A model generated the notes under the pieces. It was not told the DNA's origin. It ran no database searches and worked only from the letters and a program-made list of their open reading frames with translations. Below are positions 15,993 through 25,040 of a DNA stretch of 64,000 bases, piece by piece. Source of the DNA: Opitutus sp. (GTDB lineage Bacteria; Verrucomicrobiota; Verrucomicrobiia; Opitutales; Opitutaceae). The stretch covers positions 16,069 through 80,068 of the forward strand of contig PNJQ01000006.1 in the NCBI GenBank assembly GCA_013821985.1. The letters are read 5' to 3'. A program made the translations under genes and the position numbers. How positions within the stretch are numbered: the first letter of the stretch is position 1; each line of letters begins with the position of its first letter.

Positions 15993-17401
15993 GCAGTGCG
16001 GCTCATCGTGATTTCCAGTTCATCCCCAAATCGGCCGGCGGTCTCAAACTGCCTGCAAGCGGGCCGAGCAAATCGCCCGTCGGCGACTTCGTTTTCAAAC
16101 CATTGCGGCACCATCACGGTGAGATAAGCCATCTCGGGTGAATGCCGGCCGAACTTCTTGTCGGCGGCCTCGAGGAGACTGGAGAACGTATAGGCGGCAC
16201 CGAAATTTTGCAGGAACTCGTCAACGGTCGCGCAGAGCTCCGGAGTGAACCGCTTCGCTACTGGAAGGTCCTCGGTTACTTCGCTCAATGGTTCCAGTTC
16301 GGACCGATCCATCACGACGCGAATGTCGGCGAGCAGCGCGTCCAGCAACACGGGGAGGTCGGGAAGCATCGGGAGGCGCGGCGGCAACAGCAGGGGCAAT
16401 AGTCGCGGCAGCCCGCGATCCAAGTCTTGCAGGTTGAGAGCGAGAACGGGGTGAAGGAATTCCGTCACCGGTTCCGGCATCGCCGGACTGTCCCCGAGCC
16501 GAAAACGCTGGCGCGATTGAAAATCCAACAGCGTTCGGCTGCATTGTTGCAGATCGGTCAGCAGCCGGGTGTGCTCGTGCGAGGCTTCCTCGATCGCTTT
16601 GCGGGCGGAAATCAGATTCGTCCGCCCCTCGTCGCCGGGAGGCAACTGGATCGCCCGGGATTGCAGCTCTTCGATCTGGCGCTGCTCGATGGCGCCGCGG
16701 GCGCGGATGTGTTGCTGCATTTCCGTCAGCTGCGGAAGCACGTGACCGACGTATTGGATTTCTTCGAAACTGCGCTCAGCGGCAATCAACCAGCTGCGCA
16801 ACCGCGCGCGCAATTCGACGCTGCGTTTGCGAGCCATCTCCGCCGCCTCACCCGCTTCCTTGTGCTTACCGCGACTGAGATAATGTTCCAGAATCGCATC
16901 GTTCGCGGCCTGCTCGGCTTCGAGCTCGTGACCGAGCCCGCTCAGATAGATGTGAATTGCCTCCGGCGTCGCGACGTAAACCAGTTCATCCTCGGGGGAG
17001 AGCTTCTGTTCGAGCAGCCGATAGGCATGGCTCAGACGGGTGACGTCACCTTCGGGCGTAACGACCTGATAGGTGATCTCGAAGTGGTCGCGACCGCGCT
17101 GACTGCTGAGATGATCGATCAAATGACTCGTCAGCCGATCGAGCTCACTTTCCGTCGCCTGCGGGTTGACCTTGAGCGCGATCTTGCTGACTTCCCTCAA
17201 GATGACCGAATAAGGAGCCCCGCCGGAGCTGCCGCTCATGTCCGCGATGATGGCCTCCATCAACACGGAGCAAAGGAGGTGCATATCGTAGGGCCGCGCA
17301 TCGGCCAGCGCCTTATTGGCCTCAAGATCGAAGAATGGCTTCATCAACGCCAGGTTCTTCGCCCGGCGGTTCACCGCACTACGCCAGAATGCGTCAGCCA
17401 T
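15989..17401 (-). CDS. jetA: Wadjet kleisin-like subunit JetA (MukF-like)
   Basis: This 470-residue protein is the first gene of the jet operon. It has an N-terminal winged-helix region (NKALADARPYDMHLLCSVLM, then VILREVSKIALKV, residues about 29-85). A long helical middle with coiled-coil character (about 150-290) follows, and a C-terminal winged-helix segment, LEAADKKFGRHSPEMAYLTV. This is the layout of MukF/JetA kleisins, which join the two JetC heads. ATG 17401 is the only sensible start. The 91 bp upstream hold direct repeats and must contain the operon promoter unless the helicase transcript reads through. Confidence 0.88.
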   Translation of the reverse strand: MADAFWRSAVNRRAKNLALMKPFFDLEANKALADARPYDMHLLCSVLMEAIIADMSGSSGGAPYSVILREVSKIALKVNPQATESELDRLTSHLIDHLSSQRGRDHFEITYQVVTPEGDVTRLSHAYRLLEQKLSPEDELVYVATPEAIHIYLSGLGHELEAEQAANDAILEHYLSRGKHKEAGEAAEMARKRSVELRARLRSWLIAAERSFEEIQYVGHVLPQLTEMQQHIRARGAIEQRQIEELQSRAIQLPPGDEGRTNLISARKAIEEASHEHTRLLTDLQQCSRTLLDFQSRQRFRLGDSPAMPEPVTEFLHPVLALNLQDLDRGLPRLLPLLLPPRLPMLPDLPVLLDALLADIRVVMDRSELEPLSEVTEDLPVAKRFTPELCATVDEFLQNFGAAYTFSSLLEAADKKFGRHSPEMAYLTVMVPQWFENEVADGRFARPACRQFETAGRFGDELEITMSRTA

Positions 17402-17424
17402 GAAGAGAAAATGTAGCGGTGAGA

Positions 17425-17480
17425 CGTTTTAGTCAACCCATCGTTTTAGTTTACTCACCTCGCGCCGGAAAACTAAAGAC
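17425..17480 (-). promoter_or_regulatory. Probable operator/promoter of the jet operon
   Basis: Two perfect direct repeats CGTTTTAGT lie at 17425-17433 and 17442-17450, 17 bp apart from start to start. A third, imperfect and inverted copy (actaaagacg) lies near 17471-17480. On the reverse strand a TTGACT box overlaps the first repeat, 24-30 bp above the jetA start codon. The arrangement suits a repressor binding over the promoter; the WYL protein of the same operon is the natural candidate. Confidence 0.5.
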
Positions 17481-17492
17481 GTATGCTTCGCT

Positions 17493-20400
17493 TCAACGTT
17501 GTTCGTCGGCTCGTTGGACGGTCGAAAGTCTAGCCAAAATGCGGGCCATTTCCTTGTTCGCATCGTGCCACCAGTCCGTTGACCAGATGCGGTGAAGCTT
17601 CCAACCGAGACCCTCGAGGATGAGTTGGCGGAGCTTGTCGCGGTCGCGCGCCGTGGCTGCGCGGTGATAGGTGGCGCCGTCGCATTCGATGCCGAGGAGG
17701 TAACGGCCCGGTGCGGCCGGGTCCACGACGCCCAGGTCGATGCGATAACCGGAACACCCTACCTGATGATGAACCTCATAACCGGCCTGCCGTAGGCGGG
17801 AGGCGACCATTCGCTCAAACTCTGAATCCGCCTCCGCGGTCGAAGAGGCGGTGGTCGCGGCGGTCAGCGCCTTGGGACCACGGTCGGCGTAGTCGAGGAA
17901 GTGTTTCAGGTCGCGCACGCCGCGGGCGCGGGTGCGGGTGAGGTCGATCTGGTCGGCACGCAGTCCGCTAAAAACGAGGACTTCGTGCTTAGCGCGCGTG
18001 ATGGCAACGTTGAGCCGTCGCTCGCCGCCGTCGCGGTTGAGCGGGCCGAAATTCATGGAGACCTTCCCCGCCTCGTCGGGGCCATAGCAGATCGAGAACA
18101 GGATCACGTCGCGTTCGTCCCCCTGCACGTTCTCAAGATTCTTAACGAACACCGGTTCGCCTTCGACGGGTGGCTCGTCGCCAAAGTGGATTTCGATCTC
18201 CGGGTGCTTGCGGCGCTCTTCGTCGAGCAGGTTCTCCACGAGCTGCTGCTGGGTCTGGCTGAAGGTTACAACGCCGTAGGATCGGCGTGGTCCGTCGGTT
18301 GTGCGTAGACGTCTCACCAACTCAGCTACCAATACCTCTGCTTCCTTCTTATTGGTCCGACTTCCGCCTTTGTCGTAGCGCGCTTCCGGCAGATGACGGA
18401 AACGCACGCCGCCATGACCCGCCTCAGGCGAGGGAAACGTGAGCAGGTCGTTTTCGTAATACTGCCGATTGCTGAATGTAATCAGTCCCTCGTGCCGACT
18501 GCGGTAATGCCATTGGAGCCGCTTGTGCCGCACCTGATTACTCATGAGTTCATCGAGCACGCTTTCGAGGTCCTTGTGGGCTTCCGGAGTCAGATCATCT
18601 TCATCCTCACTGCCGGCGTTGCTGAAGAAATTCGTCGGCGGCAACTGCTTCGGGTCGCCGACCATTATCAACTGCTTGCCACGAGCAATAGCGCCGACTG
18701 CATCCCAGACCGGGATTTGAGAGGCTTCGTCGAAGATCACAACGTCGAAGCTCTCGTGGGATGCCTCGAGGTATTGCGCCACCGATAGCGGGCTCATGAG
18801 GACGCAGGGTTTGAGCCGTGGCAGCAATTTCGGGATACCGGCCAGGAGCTTGCGGACAGGGATGTGGCGCATGCGCTTTCCAATCTCCTTCCGGAGCAGT
18901 CCGATTTCCGCCTTCGGCACATCATCAATGCCTTGGTCGCGTGGGATACCTGCAGCCAGTCGAGCCCGGATAAGTTCTCGGGACAGGCTTGCGAGTTTTT
19001 CGTCGAGTTCACGGAACCGCTCGATGCGCTCGTTGTGTTCGCGGCCAAAAAACTCTCGCAACGCCGGCTCCCGCTCAATTAGCGCGAACAGCAGCGCTTT
19101 GCGGAAACTACGCTCGAACAACGCGGGGACGTCCAGCGTAGCGCCCTCGGCCGACTCCAGTCTGGCAATCACGGGTTCGAGCCCTGTGGCCATCGCCGCC
19201 CGGCGAGCCTTCTGCCAGGAGCACCATTCGCGGATCTGATTCCACGCCGTGGGCACACGATCAGTCAGCGCACGCACGGCGGTGAAATGATCGGGCGCAG
19301 CATCAACTGGTTCGCGCCGCAACTTCAGCTCCGCCGCGAGATGACCCTGGGCCTGCTCGAATGTGGTAAAAGTCTCAGCGTAGCGCGTTAGGCGCTCACC
19401 GATACCGGTGCCCGGTGCATAAGCCGCAGGGCCTTCGGCGAACAGGGTCGCGAGGAGCTGACGCAGCTGCCCGAGCCAAGCCAAGTCATCACCGGCGCAA
19501 TCGACCATTCGCGTGTGGAGCATCTTGCCCCACTGACTGGCCCGACCGAGTGCTTCTGCTGAGGGTTCGCCTTTGGCCCATAGCACGCCGAGACACGCCT
19601 GCGCTGTCGCGGACGCCGCGGCGAGATCGGCATTAATCGAGCGAAGCCTCGGGGCGAACACGACAAAGACCTCGAGCGCGGCGCCGACAGCAGCAAGGTG
19701 GTCGGGCGAACTGTCTAGCTGCTCGCGATCGAGAGCCGCCGCCTCGCTCAATAATTCATAGGTCTCGTCGAAACCGACCAAGTCATCGTGAAAGCGCTTA
19801 ACGCGGCGGCCCACCTTCGTATCTGGACCGTAGCCCGCAGGTCCCTCCGGTAGCAAACGGGCGATCAATTGCCGAAGAACCGTAAGCCAGTCCGTGTCCT
19901 CGCCCGCCAGTGCGGCGAGGCGCTCATGGAAGGTCGCTCCCCACGCACGGACCGCCGTCAGTCTGACCACATCAGGTTCGCCTTCGGACCAAATGATCGG
20001 TCCTAGGCGTTCCTCGGCATCGGCGCGCGCACCCGCGAGTTCAGCATTCACCACGCGGAGTCTTAGTCCCGCGATGAGAACCTGCTCCAGAGCGCTGATC
20101 TCCGGCTTGACCTGATCGGTCCTAGCCGTGCGCAAGTGACGGCGCACGTAGCCGACGCGCAGCCATTTCATCAGAAACCAGGCATTTCGCCCCGAATCCC
20201 ATTTCTGCTTCAGCGTGTCTAGTTCAAGCGCGAGAAGCTTTTGTTCGTCATATCCGACGAGTTCAGCCCGCAACTTCACCCGTTCGGCCACCAACTCGAT
20301 CCACCGATCAAAGCGACCGACCCATGCTGACCAGGGCTCGGTCGTGAAAGCGGGAGCGACAGGGAAAGCCGCCAGCAGGCTGTCAGACAAAGCAACAAGT

Positions 20401-23168
20401 TGAGCTAGCTCCGCCCTTATCGCTGTCGGCTTGGGTGCTTTTAGCCAGATCCGCAGATCGCGCGTGGCTTCGATAGCGTTTCGGTTCTGCGCGATGAGTT
20501 TGCGGGCCAAAGCCAGACGCGTGTCGAAGTCGGCGGTGCTCCACGCCTCGGGGGGCAACGCCACGACCCCGGCGGGTTGTGGTTCATGGACATGCCTCAG
20601 CTTGGACCTGAGTTTCGCGCGCTCATCGGCGTGCGAAATCCATCCATCAAGATCGGCCGCCAATTGATTCCACGGTGTGGTGGCGAAAGCCGGGCCGACC
20701 GGTTCGGGAGCGAGGAGACTTTCCGTCAGGGCGCGAAGATGGCGCAGCTGAGCCAGGGACACCGAATCACCGGGTAAACGCAGCCATGTCCGCAAATCTC
20801 GGGTGGCCTCGGCCGCCTTCTGCGCATGGCCGGCCAATGCACGGATTTGCTCCAGTGCGCGTTCCGCCCAGGCGGGAGACCATTCCTCGCAGGCGAGTGG
20901 AGCCAGAGCGTGGTCGTGCAGCGGCATGACGACCCGGGCGCGCTCCTGCAGATGACGGGCGAGCTGTCGGGTGTCCTCCAGCTTTGCGGCCGGGGTTTCG
21001 AGCAGGGCCGGCCAGGCATCGAGCTTGACCGTGGCCTCCGCTTGTCGCGGCAGGAGGTAATCGAAACAACTGTGCGCACTGAGACCGGAGGGAGTCCGCC
21101 GATGTAAGGCGCGCGTGTAGCTGTTCAAGGCTGAGCGCAGGCGCTCCAGTTCGGCAGCTCGGTGCTCCCAGTCGATCGCCCCGTCTTCTGCCGCAAACTT
21201 CAGACTGCGGTCGAATTGGGCGAGGACATCGGCCTTGCCGGTTTTGTTGGAATGCAGTTCGAGGCAGAACGGCTCCAAGCCTTCCTCGCGCAGACGCCGA
21301 TGCACCACATCGAGGGCCGCGCGCTTTTCGGCGACGAACAGCACCCGCTTTCCGTGGGCGAGGCAGTGGGCGATGATGTTCGTGATGGTCTGCGACTTTC
21401 CCGTGCCGGGCGGACCTTCGAGCACGAAATCATGGCCAGCCGCCGCGGCCATGACCGCCGCGAGCTGCGAGGAGTCGGCGCTGCGCGGACAGAACACGTC
21501 CCGCGGATGAAACTGGTCGTCGAGTTGCGGTGGCTTGATGTCGTCGGGCGGATTGGCGTAGGGCGTGCCGGCGGCGTTTACGAGGTGGTTGACGATGCGA
21601 TTGCGCGTCAGGTCGTCCAGGCGATCAGCGAGATCTTTCCAGAGCAGGAACTTCGTAAAGGAAAACTGGCCGAGCCAGATTTCGGTCTTCACCTCCCAGC
21701 CGGGAAGATCGCGCACGGCGTCACGGAAGAGCTGAAAAACCCGAGCAACGTCCGCCCCCGTCTCGTCTTCGGGCAGAGGGTCCAAGCCGGGGACCTCCTT
21801 ATGGAAATTCTGCCGCAGCATTTCCATTAGCGTGACGTTGAGGCGCGTTTCTTCGTCGATGCGGCGGAGCGAGAAGCCTTCGAGCACGGACTTGCGCTTC
21901 AGTTCCACCGGCACGAGGAGCAACGGTGCGCGGTAGATGCGGTCGCTGTGCTCGGTTTCGCGCCATTCAAGTAATCCGACTGCAGCGAAAAGGGTATTGG
22001 TGCCGTTCTCTTCCAAGGCATTCCGGGCGGCGCGGAACAATTCCGTCAGGCGCCGCGCATGCTCAGATTCGTCCAGATGAGTGTGCAGCCGGCCATGCTT
22101 CAGTTCGTCGACCAGATGGGCGGCGAGGGCATCGGCGCGCTGTTGCTTGGACAGGGTCGCCCCATGACGCGGATCGTCCTCGCTCATCAGCTTCGGTTTC
22201 GGGCGCAGCGCGAGTTCCGTTTCTGCGGCCAACTCGTCCTCGACGTGCTCGGGTGCGGCGGACAAGAGCCGGATGGTCGACTTGGTCTCTTTGAAATTCA
22301 GCAGGCGGTTGCGCAGGCTGAGGTCGAGCAGCCGGCTTTTCCATTGGTCGATGCGGGTCGCGGGCTTGGCCGCAGTTACCGTGGTCGGATTGATGGGCTC
22401 GGCGAAGTCGCGGTCGCCAATGCCTTCGACGGCTACGGTCGCCCTAGATGCACCCGACGACGTGTCCACTTGGGCTACGCCCGGAATCGGCAACGGCACA
22501 ATCCGGGCGATGCGGGCGCGGTGGACATCGAGCGCGAGGCGGAACGGCTTTTCGATTTGGAGGTGCTCGCGGGCGAGACGCTCGGCGTCGCCGAGCTGGC
22601 CGGGAGTTTCGCTGGCGACGAGTGTCGTCTCGAAGACCGTGATCAGTTGCTCCGTTTCCAGTTTGCGGCACTGCTGGAGGGCATCGGCGCCCTCGGCGGC
22701 GGAGTCCGGGAACGTCCGCTCCTCCAGCCAGCAACCCGCGTAGGCGTGGCCCTCGTGCATCAGCACCAGCGGATGCAGCCCGGCGCGTTCGCAGCAGGCG
22801 GCGAAGAGCAGCGTCAGGTCGAGGCAGGTGCCGAAGCGCTCGGCCACGATCCGGGAGGGGAACGAGACCTTCTGCCCCGTGTTCTCAAAGCTCGCCGGTG
22901 GGTTGATGTAGCGGATGCCGATTTCGGCCACTGCCCGGTAGATGGCGGCGACCTGCGCCCAGGCGCGTTTACGACTCTTGTCCTGATAGCCGTTGAGCGC
23001 CGCACGGCCGGTGGACTCGCGCAACAAGTCCGACGCCCGGCTGAGAATCGGCATGACCGCCGGATCGTTGGGCAAGATGAACGCCGCGAGAATCTCCGGC
23101 AGCGACACGAGCCCGCACCACTCGTTGCGCGCCAGCAGCGAAACCGCTTCGGTCCGCGCGCAGAGCAC
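17493..23168 (-). CDS. DUF4011-helicase-Vsr-like nuclease protein, 5' end probably lost
   Basis: The 1891-residue frame contains, in order: a transglutaminase-like region (YINPPASFENTGQKVSFPSR, AERFGTCLDLTLLFAACCER, about 95-140); a DUF4011 segment (WKSRLLDLSLRNRLLNFKET, about 275); a split superfamily 1 helicase with Walker A GPPGTGKSQTITNIIAH (about 580), DEASQIPVWDAVG, GDPKQLPPTNFF and VAITRAKHEVLVFSG; and a C-terminal Vsr/DUF559-like nuclease (HHQVGCSGYRIDLGV, GIECDGATYH, WKLHRIWSTDWW). This architecture is known among single-gene phage-defence proteins. The frame stays open and protein-like above GTG 23168 (GWLKIEVVEGDTV) up to about 23225 without a start codon, so relatives' extra N-terminal domain seems deleted. 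Whether the remainder is translated is uncertain. Confidence 0.85.
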   Translation of the reverse strand: MLCARTEAVSLLARNEWCGLVSLPEILAAFILPNDPAVMPILSRASDLLRESTGRAALNGYQDKSRKRAWAQVAAIYRAVAEIGIRYINPPASFENTGQKVSFPSRIVAERFGTCLDLTLLFAACCERAGLHPLVLMHEGHAYAGCWLEERTFPDSAAEGADALQQCRKLETEQLITVFETTLVASETPGQLGDAERLAREHLQIEKPFRLALDVHRARIARIVPLPIPGVAQVDTSSGASRATVAVEGIGDRDFAEPINPTTVTAAKPATRIDQWKSRLLDLSLRNRLLNFKETKSTIRLLSAAPEHVEDELAAETELALRPKPKLMSEDDPRHGATLSKQQRADALAAHLVDELKHGRLHTHLDESEHARRLTELFRAARNALEENGTNTLFAAVGLLEWRETEHSDRIYRAPLLLVPVELKRKSVLEGFSLRRIDEETRLNVTLMEMLRQNFHKEVPGLDPLPEDETGADVARVFQLFRDAVRDLPGWEVKTEIWLGQFSFTKFLLWKDLADRLDDLTRNRIVNHLVNAAGTPYANPPDDIKPPQLDDQFHPRDVFCPRSADSSQLAAVMAAAAGHDFVLEGPPGTGKSQTITNIIAHCLAHGKRVLFVAEKRAALDVVHRRLREEGLEPFCLELHSNKTGKADVLAQFDRSLKFAAEDGAIDWEHRAAELERLRSALNSYTRALHRRTPSGLSAHSCFDYLLPRQAEATVKLDAWPALLETPAAKLEDTRQLARHLQERARVVMPLHDHALAPLACEEWSPAWAERALEQIRALAGHAQKAAEATRDLRTWLRLPGDSVSLAQLRHLRALTESLLAPEPVGPAFATTPWNQLAADLDGWISHADERAKLRSKLRHVHEPQPAGVVALPPEAWSTADFDTRLALARKLIAQNRNAIEATRDLRIWLKAPKPTAIRAELAQLVALSDSLLAAFPVAPAFTTEPWSAWVGRFDRWIELVAERVKLRAELVGYDEQKLLALELDTLKQKWDSGRNAWFLMKWLRVGYVRRHLRTARTDQVKPEISALEQVLIAGLRLRVVNAELAGARADAEERLGPIIWSEGEPDVVRLTAVRAWGATFHERLAALAGEDTDWLTVLRQLIARLLPEGPAGYGPDTKVGRRVKRFHDDLVGFDETYELLSEAAALDREQLDSSPDHLAAVGAALEVFVVFAPRLRSINADLAAASATAQACLGVLWAKGEPSAEALGRASQWGKMLHTRMVDCAGDDLAWLGQLRQLLATLFAEGPAAYAPGTGIGERLTRYAETFTTFEQAQGHLAAELKLRREPVDAAPDHFTAVRALTDRVPTAWNQIREWCSWQKARRAAMATGLEPVIARLESAEGATLDVPALFERSFRKALLFALIEREPALREFFGREHNERIERFRELDEKLASLSRELIRARLAAGIPRDQGIDDVPKAEIGLLRKEIGKRMRHIPVRKLLAGIPKLLPRLKPCVLMSPLSVAQYLEASHESFDVVIFDEASQIPVWDAVGAIARGKQLIMVGDPKQLPPTNFFSNAGSEDEDDLTPEAHKDLESVLDELMSNQVRHKRLQWHYRSRHEGLITFSNRQYYENDLLTFPSPEAGHGGVRFRHLPEARYDKGGSRTNKKEAEVLVAELVRRLRTTDGPRRSYGVVTFSQTQQQLVENLLDEERRKHPEIEIHFGDEPPVEGEPVFVKNLENVQGDERDVILFSICYGPDEAGKVSMNFGPLNRDGGERRLNVAITRAKHEVLVFSGLRADQIDLTRTRARGVRDLKHFLDYADRGPKALTAATTASSTAEADSEFERMVASRLRQAGYEVHHQVGCSGYRIDLGVVDPAAPGRYLLGIECDGATYHRAATARDRDKLRQLILEGLGWKLHRIWSTDWWHDANKEMARILARLSTVQRADEQR

Positions 23169-23221
23169 CGTATCGCCCTCGACTACCTCGATCTTGAGCC
23201 AGCCGGCGACCTTTTCGTTCA

Positions 23222-23539
23222 GCTCCGAGAGAAGCCGCGCTGTTCGCCGCTATCCCGCATGAATTGCGCGACAACTATTGGTTCATTTTTTATTCCGAGG
23301 GCATGGACCTGACGTGGGTCATGACCTCGCAGGAATTTATCGCCGCTGGCGTGCAGAACAAAAGCGGCAAGAACGTCGGCAAGCGTTCGATCTGGTTTAA
23401 CGGCAACCGCCGCAACAAGCAGACCGGCCAGCGCGAAGATTACTGCAAGCCGCAGTTCGAAAAATTCCTCGTCACCGACTTCCGCCGCCTCACTGCGCCG
23501 TATCCCGTGGGCGAACATTCGGTGAGTCCAAGGCCATGA
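23222..23539 (+). pseudogene. 3' remnant of an unidentified gene, 5' end lost at the helicase junction
   Basis: The forward frame reads REAALFAAIPHELRDNYWFI, then FYSEGMDLTWVMTSQEF, NKSGKNVGKRSIWFNG and CKPQFEKFLVTDFRRL. This is a well-formed protein tail with normal codon use and stops at 23537-23539. There is no start codon in a sensible place: the frame runs back into the helicase N-terminus. I cannot name the family. The protein-like sequence begins at about 23225-23235, where the protein-like part of the opposite-strand helicase ends, which marks a breakpoint that truncated both genes. Confidence 0.7.
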
Positions 23540-23669
23540 TTGAGCGAAACGTTAGGAAGATCGGCGGGAAAGTGTGGCAAAATCCCTCTTCGCCCGCTTC
23601 TGCGCTGTGCAGCCCACGGCGAAAGCGTTCTCGCATCGCAACCGTAACGCGGCCAAAAAAACCGAAGTC

Positions 23670-24383
23670 ATGCCCATCGTCGTCAACATCTACTGCGACG
23701 AAAGCTGTCACCTTGAACATGACGGACATCCAGTAATGGTGCTCGGGGCGGTGTGGTGCCCGGAGCCTAAGGCGCGCGAAATCGCCGTGCGCCTCCGCGA
23801 AATCAAGACAGCCCATGGCTTGCCGACCTATTTCGATCTGAAGTGGTCCAAGGTCTCACCGGCGAAGTTGGCGTATTATCGTGCCGTCCTAGACTATTTT
23901 CTCGATGACGATGACCTTCACTTCCGGGCTTGGGTCGCCCACAAGGCTGGCCTGCGTCACGCCGACTTCGGCCAGTCGCACGATGATTGGTATTACAAGA
24001 TGATGTTTGGCCTGTTCGAACCTCTGCTCACGCCCGACGCGTGTTTCCGCCTCTACCTCGACAAAAAGGACACCCGCAGTGCTCAGAAGGTGGGCAAGCT
24101 CCATGAAGTGCTCTACAATAACCTCTACGATTTTAACCGCACGATCGTGGAGCGCGTTCAGGTTGTCGAGTCGCACGCCGTTGAACAGTTGCAGCTAGCC
24201 GACCTGCTGCTCGGCGCGGTCTGCTACGCCAATCGCGGCTTGAGCCAGAGCGCCGCCAAAAACACGCTGATCGAGCGGATCCGCTCGAGAACCGGCTACT
24301 CGTTGATTCGCCCCACGCTCCTGCGAGAGGAGAAGTTCAATGTGTTTGTGTGGCGCGGTCAGGCGCAGGGAGGCCGGGCATGA
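23670..24383 (+). CDS. DUF3800 family protein
   Basis: The 237-residue protein has the DUF3800 hallmarks: an N-terminal strand and acidic motif NIYCDESCHLEHDG (residues 6-19), VLGAVWCPE, FDLKWSKVSPAKLAYYRAVLD (about 50-72), and a late QLQLADLLLGAVCYA (about 175-190). These residues form an RNase H-like active site in the family, whose members recur in defence islands and on mobile elements. Biochemical function is not established. ATG 23670 is chosen; 32 upstream codons are not family-like. The gene overlaps the next start by ATGA. Confidence 0.85.
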   Translation: MPIVVNIYCDESCHLEHDGHPVMVLGAVWCPEPKAREIAVRLREIKTAHGLPTYFDLKWSKVSPAKLAYYRAVLDYFLDDDDLHFRAWVAHKAGLRHADFGQSHDDWYYKMMFGLFEPLLTPDACFRLYLDKKDTRSAQKVGKLHEVLYNNLYDFNRTIVERVQVVESHAVEQLQLADLLLGAVCYANRGLSQSAAKNTLIERIRSRTGYSLIRPTLLREEKFNVFVWRGQAQGGRA

Positions 24384-24871
24384 GCCCGGACTGGTTGCCG
24401 CCGCTCGTGGAGCACTCCGGTGGCAGTTGGGACGCCTATGAGGAAGAACTCTATGGATGGTTTACCGTAGATTTTTTGGACTCACTGCCCAGTTGGCCGG
24501 GTAAGCGCGTCGGACTAAAACGGCATCCTCTAAGCAAGGGCAAGGAAGCCACCTTCTGGCATTTCATTTCCGACGGAGAGACTGAAGAGGACCGATTGAT
24601 CGACATGCGCCGTTGCGAGCGCATCCGCTGGCCACGTCCGGTGATGGATCGATTTTTAGAGCGTCAGCCCCAAGCAGGGGACCCGCTGCTCTGGTGGAAG
24701 AACACTCGTCGGCGCGAGCCCCGTTATGTTTTGGCACTGCCAGATTTCAGCTACCTGTTTGTGGTCGCTGATCGCGGCGACTACGTTCTGCCTTGGACTC
24801 AGTATCATGTTGATCGTCCTCATCGGCAGGAAAAATACCGGAAAGAATACGAGTCCTACTGGAGGATTTAG
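24380..24871 (+). CDS. Small protein coupled to DUF3800, possible RelE/barnase-like nuclease
   Basis: This 163-residue protein starts at an ATG overlapping the DUF3800 stop codon. The N-terminal half reads WDAYEEELYGWFTVDFLDSL and KEATFWHFISDGETEEDRL; the C-terminal half reads MRRCERIRWPRPVMDRF, WWKNTRRREPRYVLAL, then DYVLPWTQYHVDRPHRQEKY. The helix followed by a strand bundle ending Tyr-x-x-x-Arg-x-His-Arg resembles small RNase-fold proteins of the PBECR/RelE type. That is my inference; no catalytic residue has been proven. Strict coupling suggests the two proteins work together. Confidence 0.6.
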   Translation: MSPDWLPPLVEHSGGSWDAYEEELYGWFTVDFLDSLPSWPGKRVGLKRHPLSKGKEATFWHFISDGETEEDRLIDMRRCERIRWPRPVMDRFLERQPQAGDPLLWWKNTRRREPRYVLALPDFSYLFVVADRGDYVLPWTQYHVDRPHRQEKYRKEYESYWRI

Positions 24872-25040
24872 AAAATGCTGAAGCCGCCCTTCGCAGGACG
24901 GCCTCGTTACTCCTTCAACAACGTGGTTGATGAGCTGGCAGGAATATCGGCACACGCACCCCTAAAATCAAGCCGTTGTTTCTACCTCGTATAAGAGCCT
25001 GCACGTAAGATCGTAGCACCCTCCATCGACGATTTCGAAA
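24872..25040 (+). promoter_or_regulatory. Upstream region of the methylase gene
   Basis: This 169-bp gap has an AT-richer segment, ttgtttctacctcgtataag (24974-24993), 48-67 bp before the methylase start. The box spacing is too short for a standard sigma-70 promoter. The hairpin ccgcccttcgcaggacgg (24886-24903), just past the preceding stop codon, may end that transcript. Confidence 0.3.
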
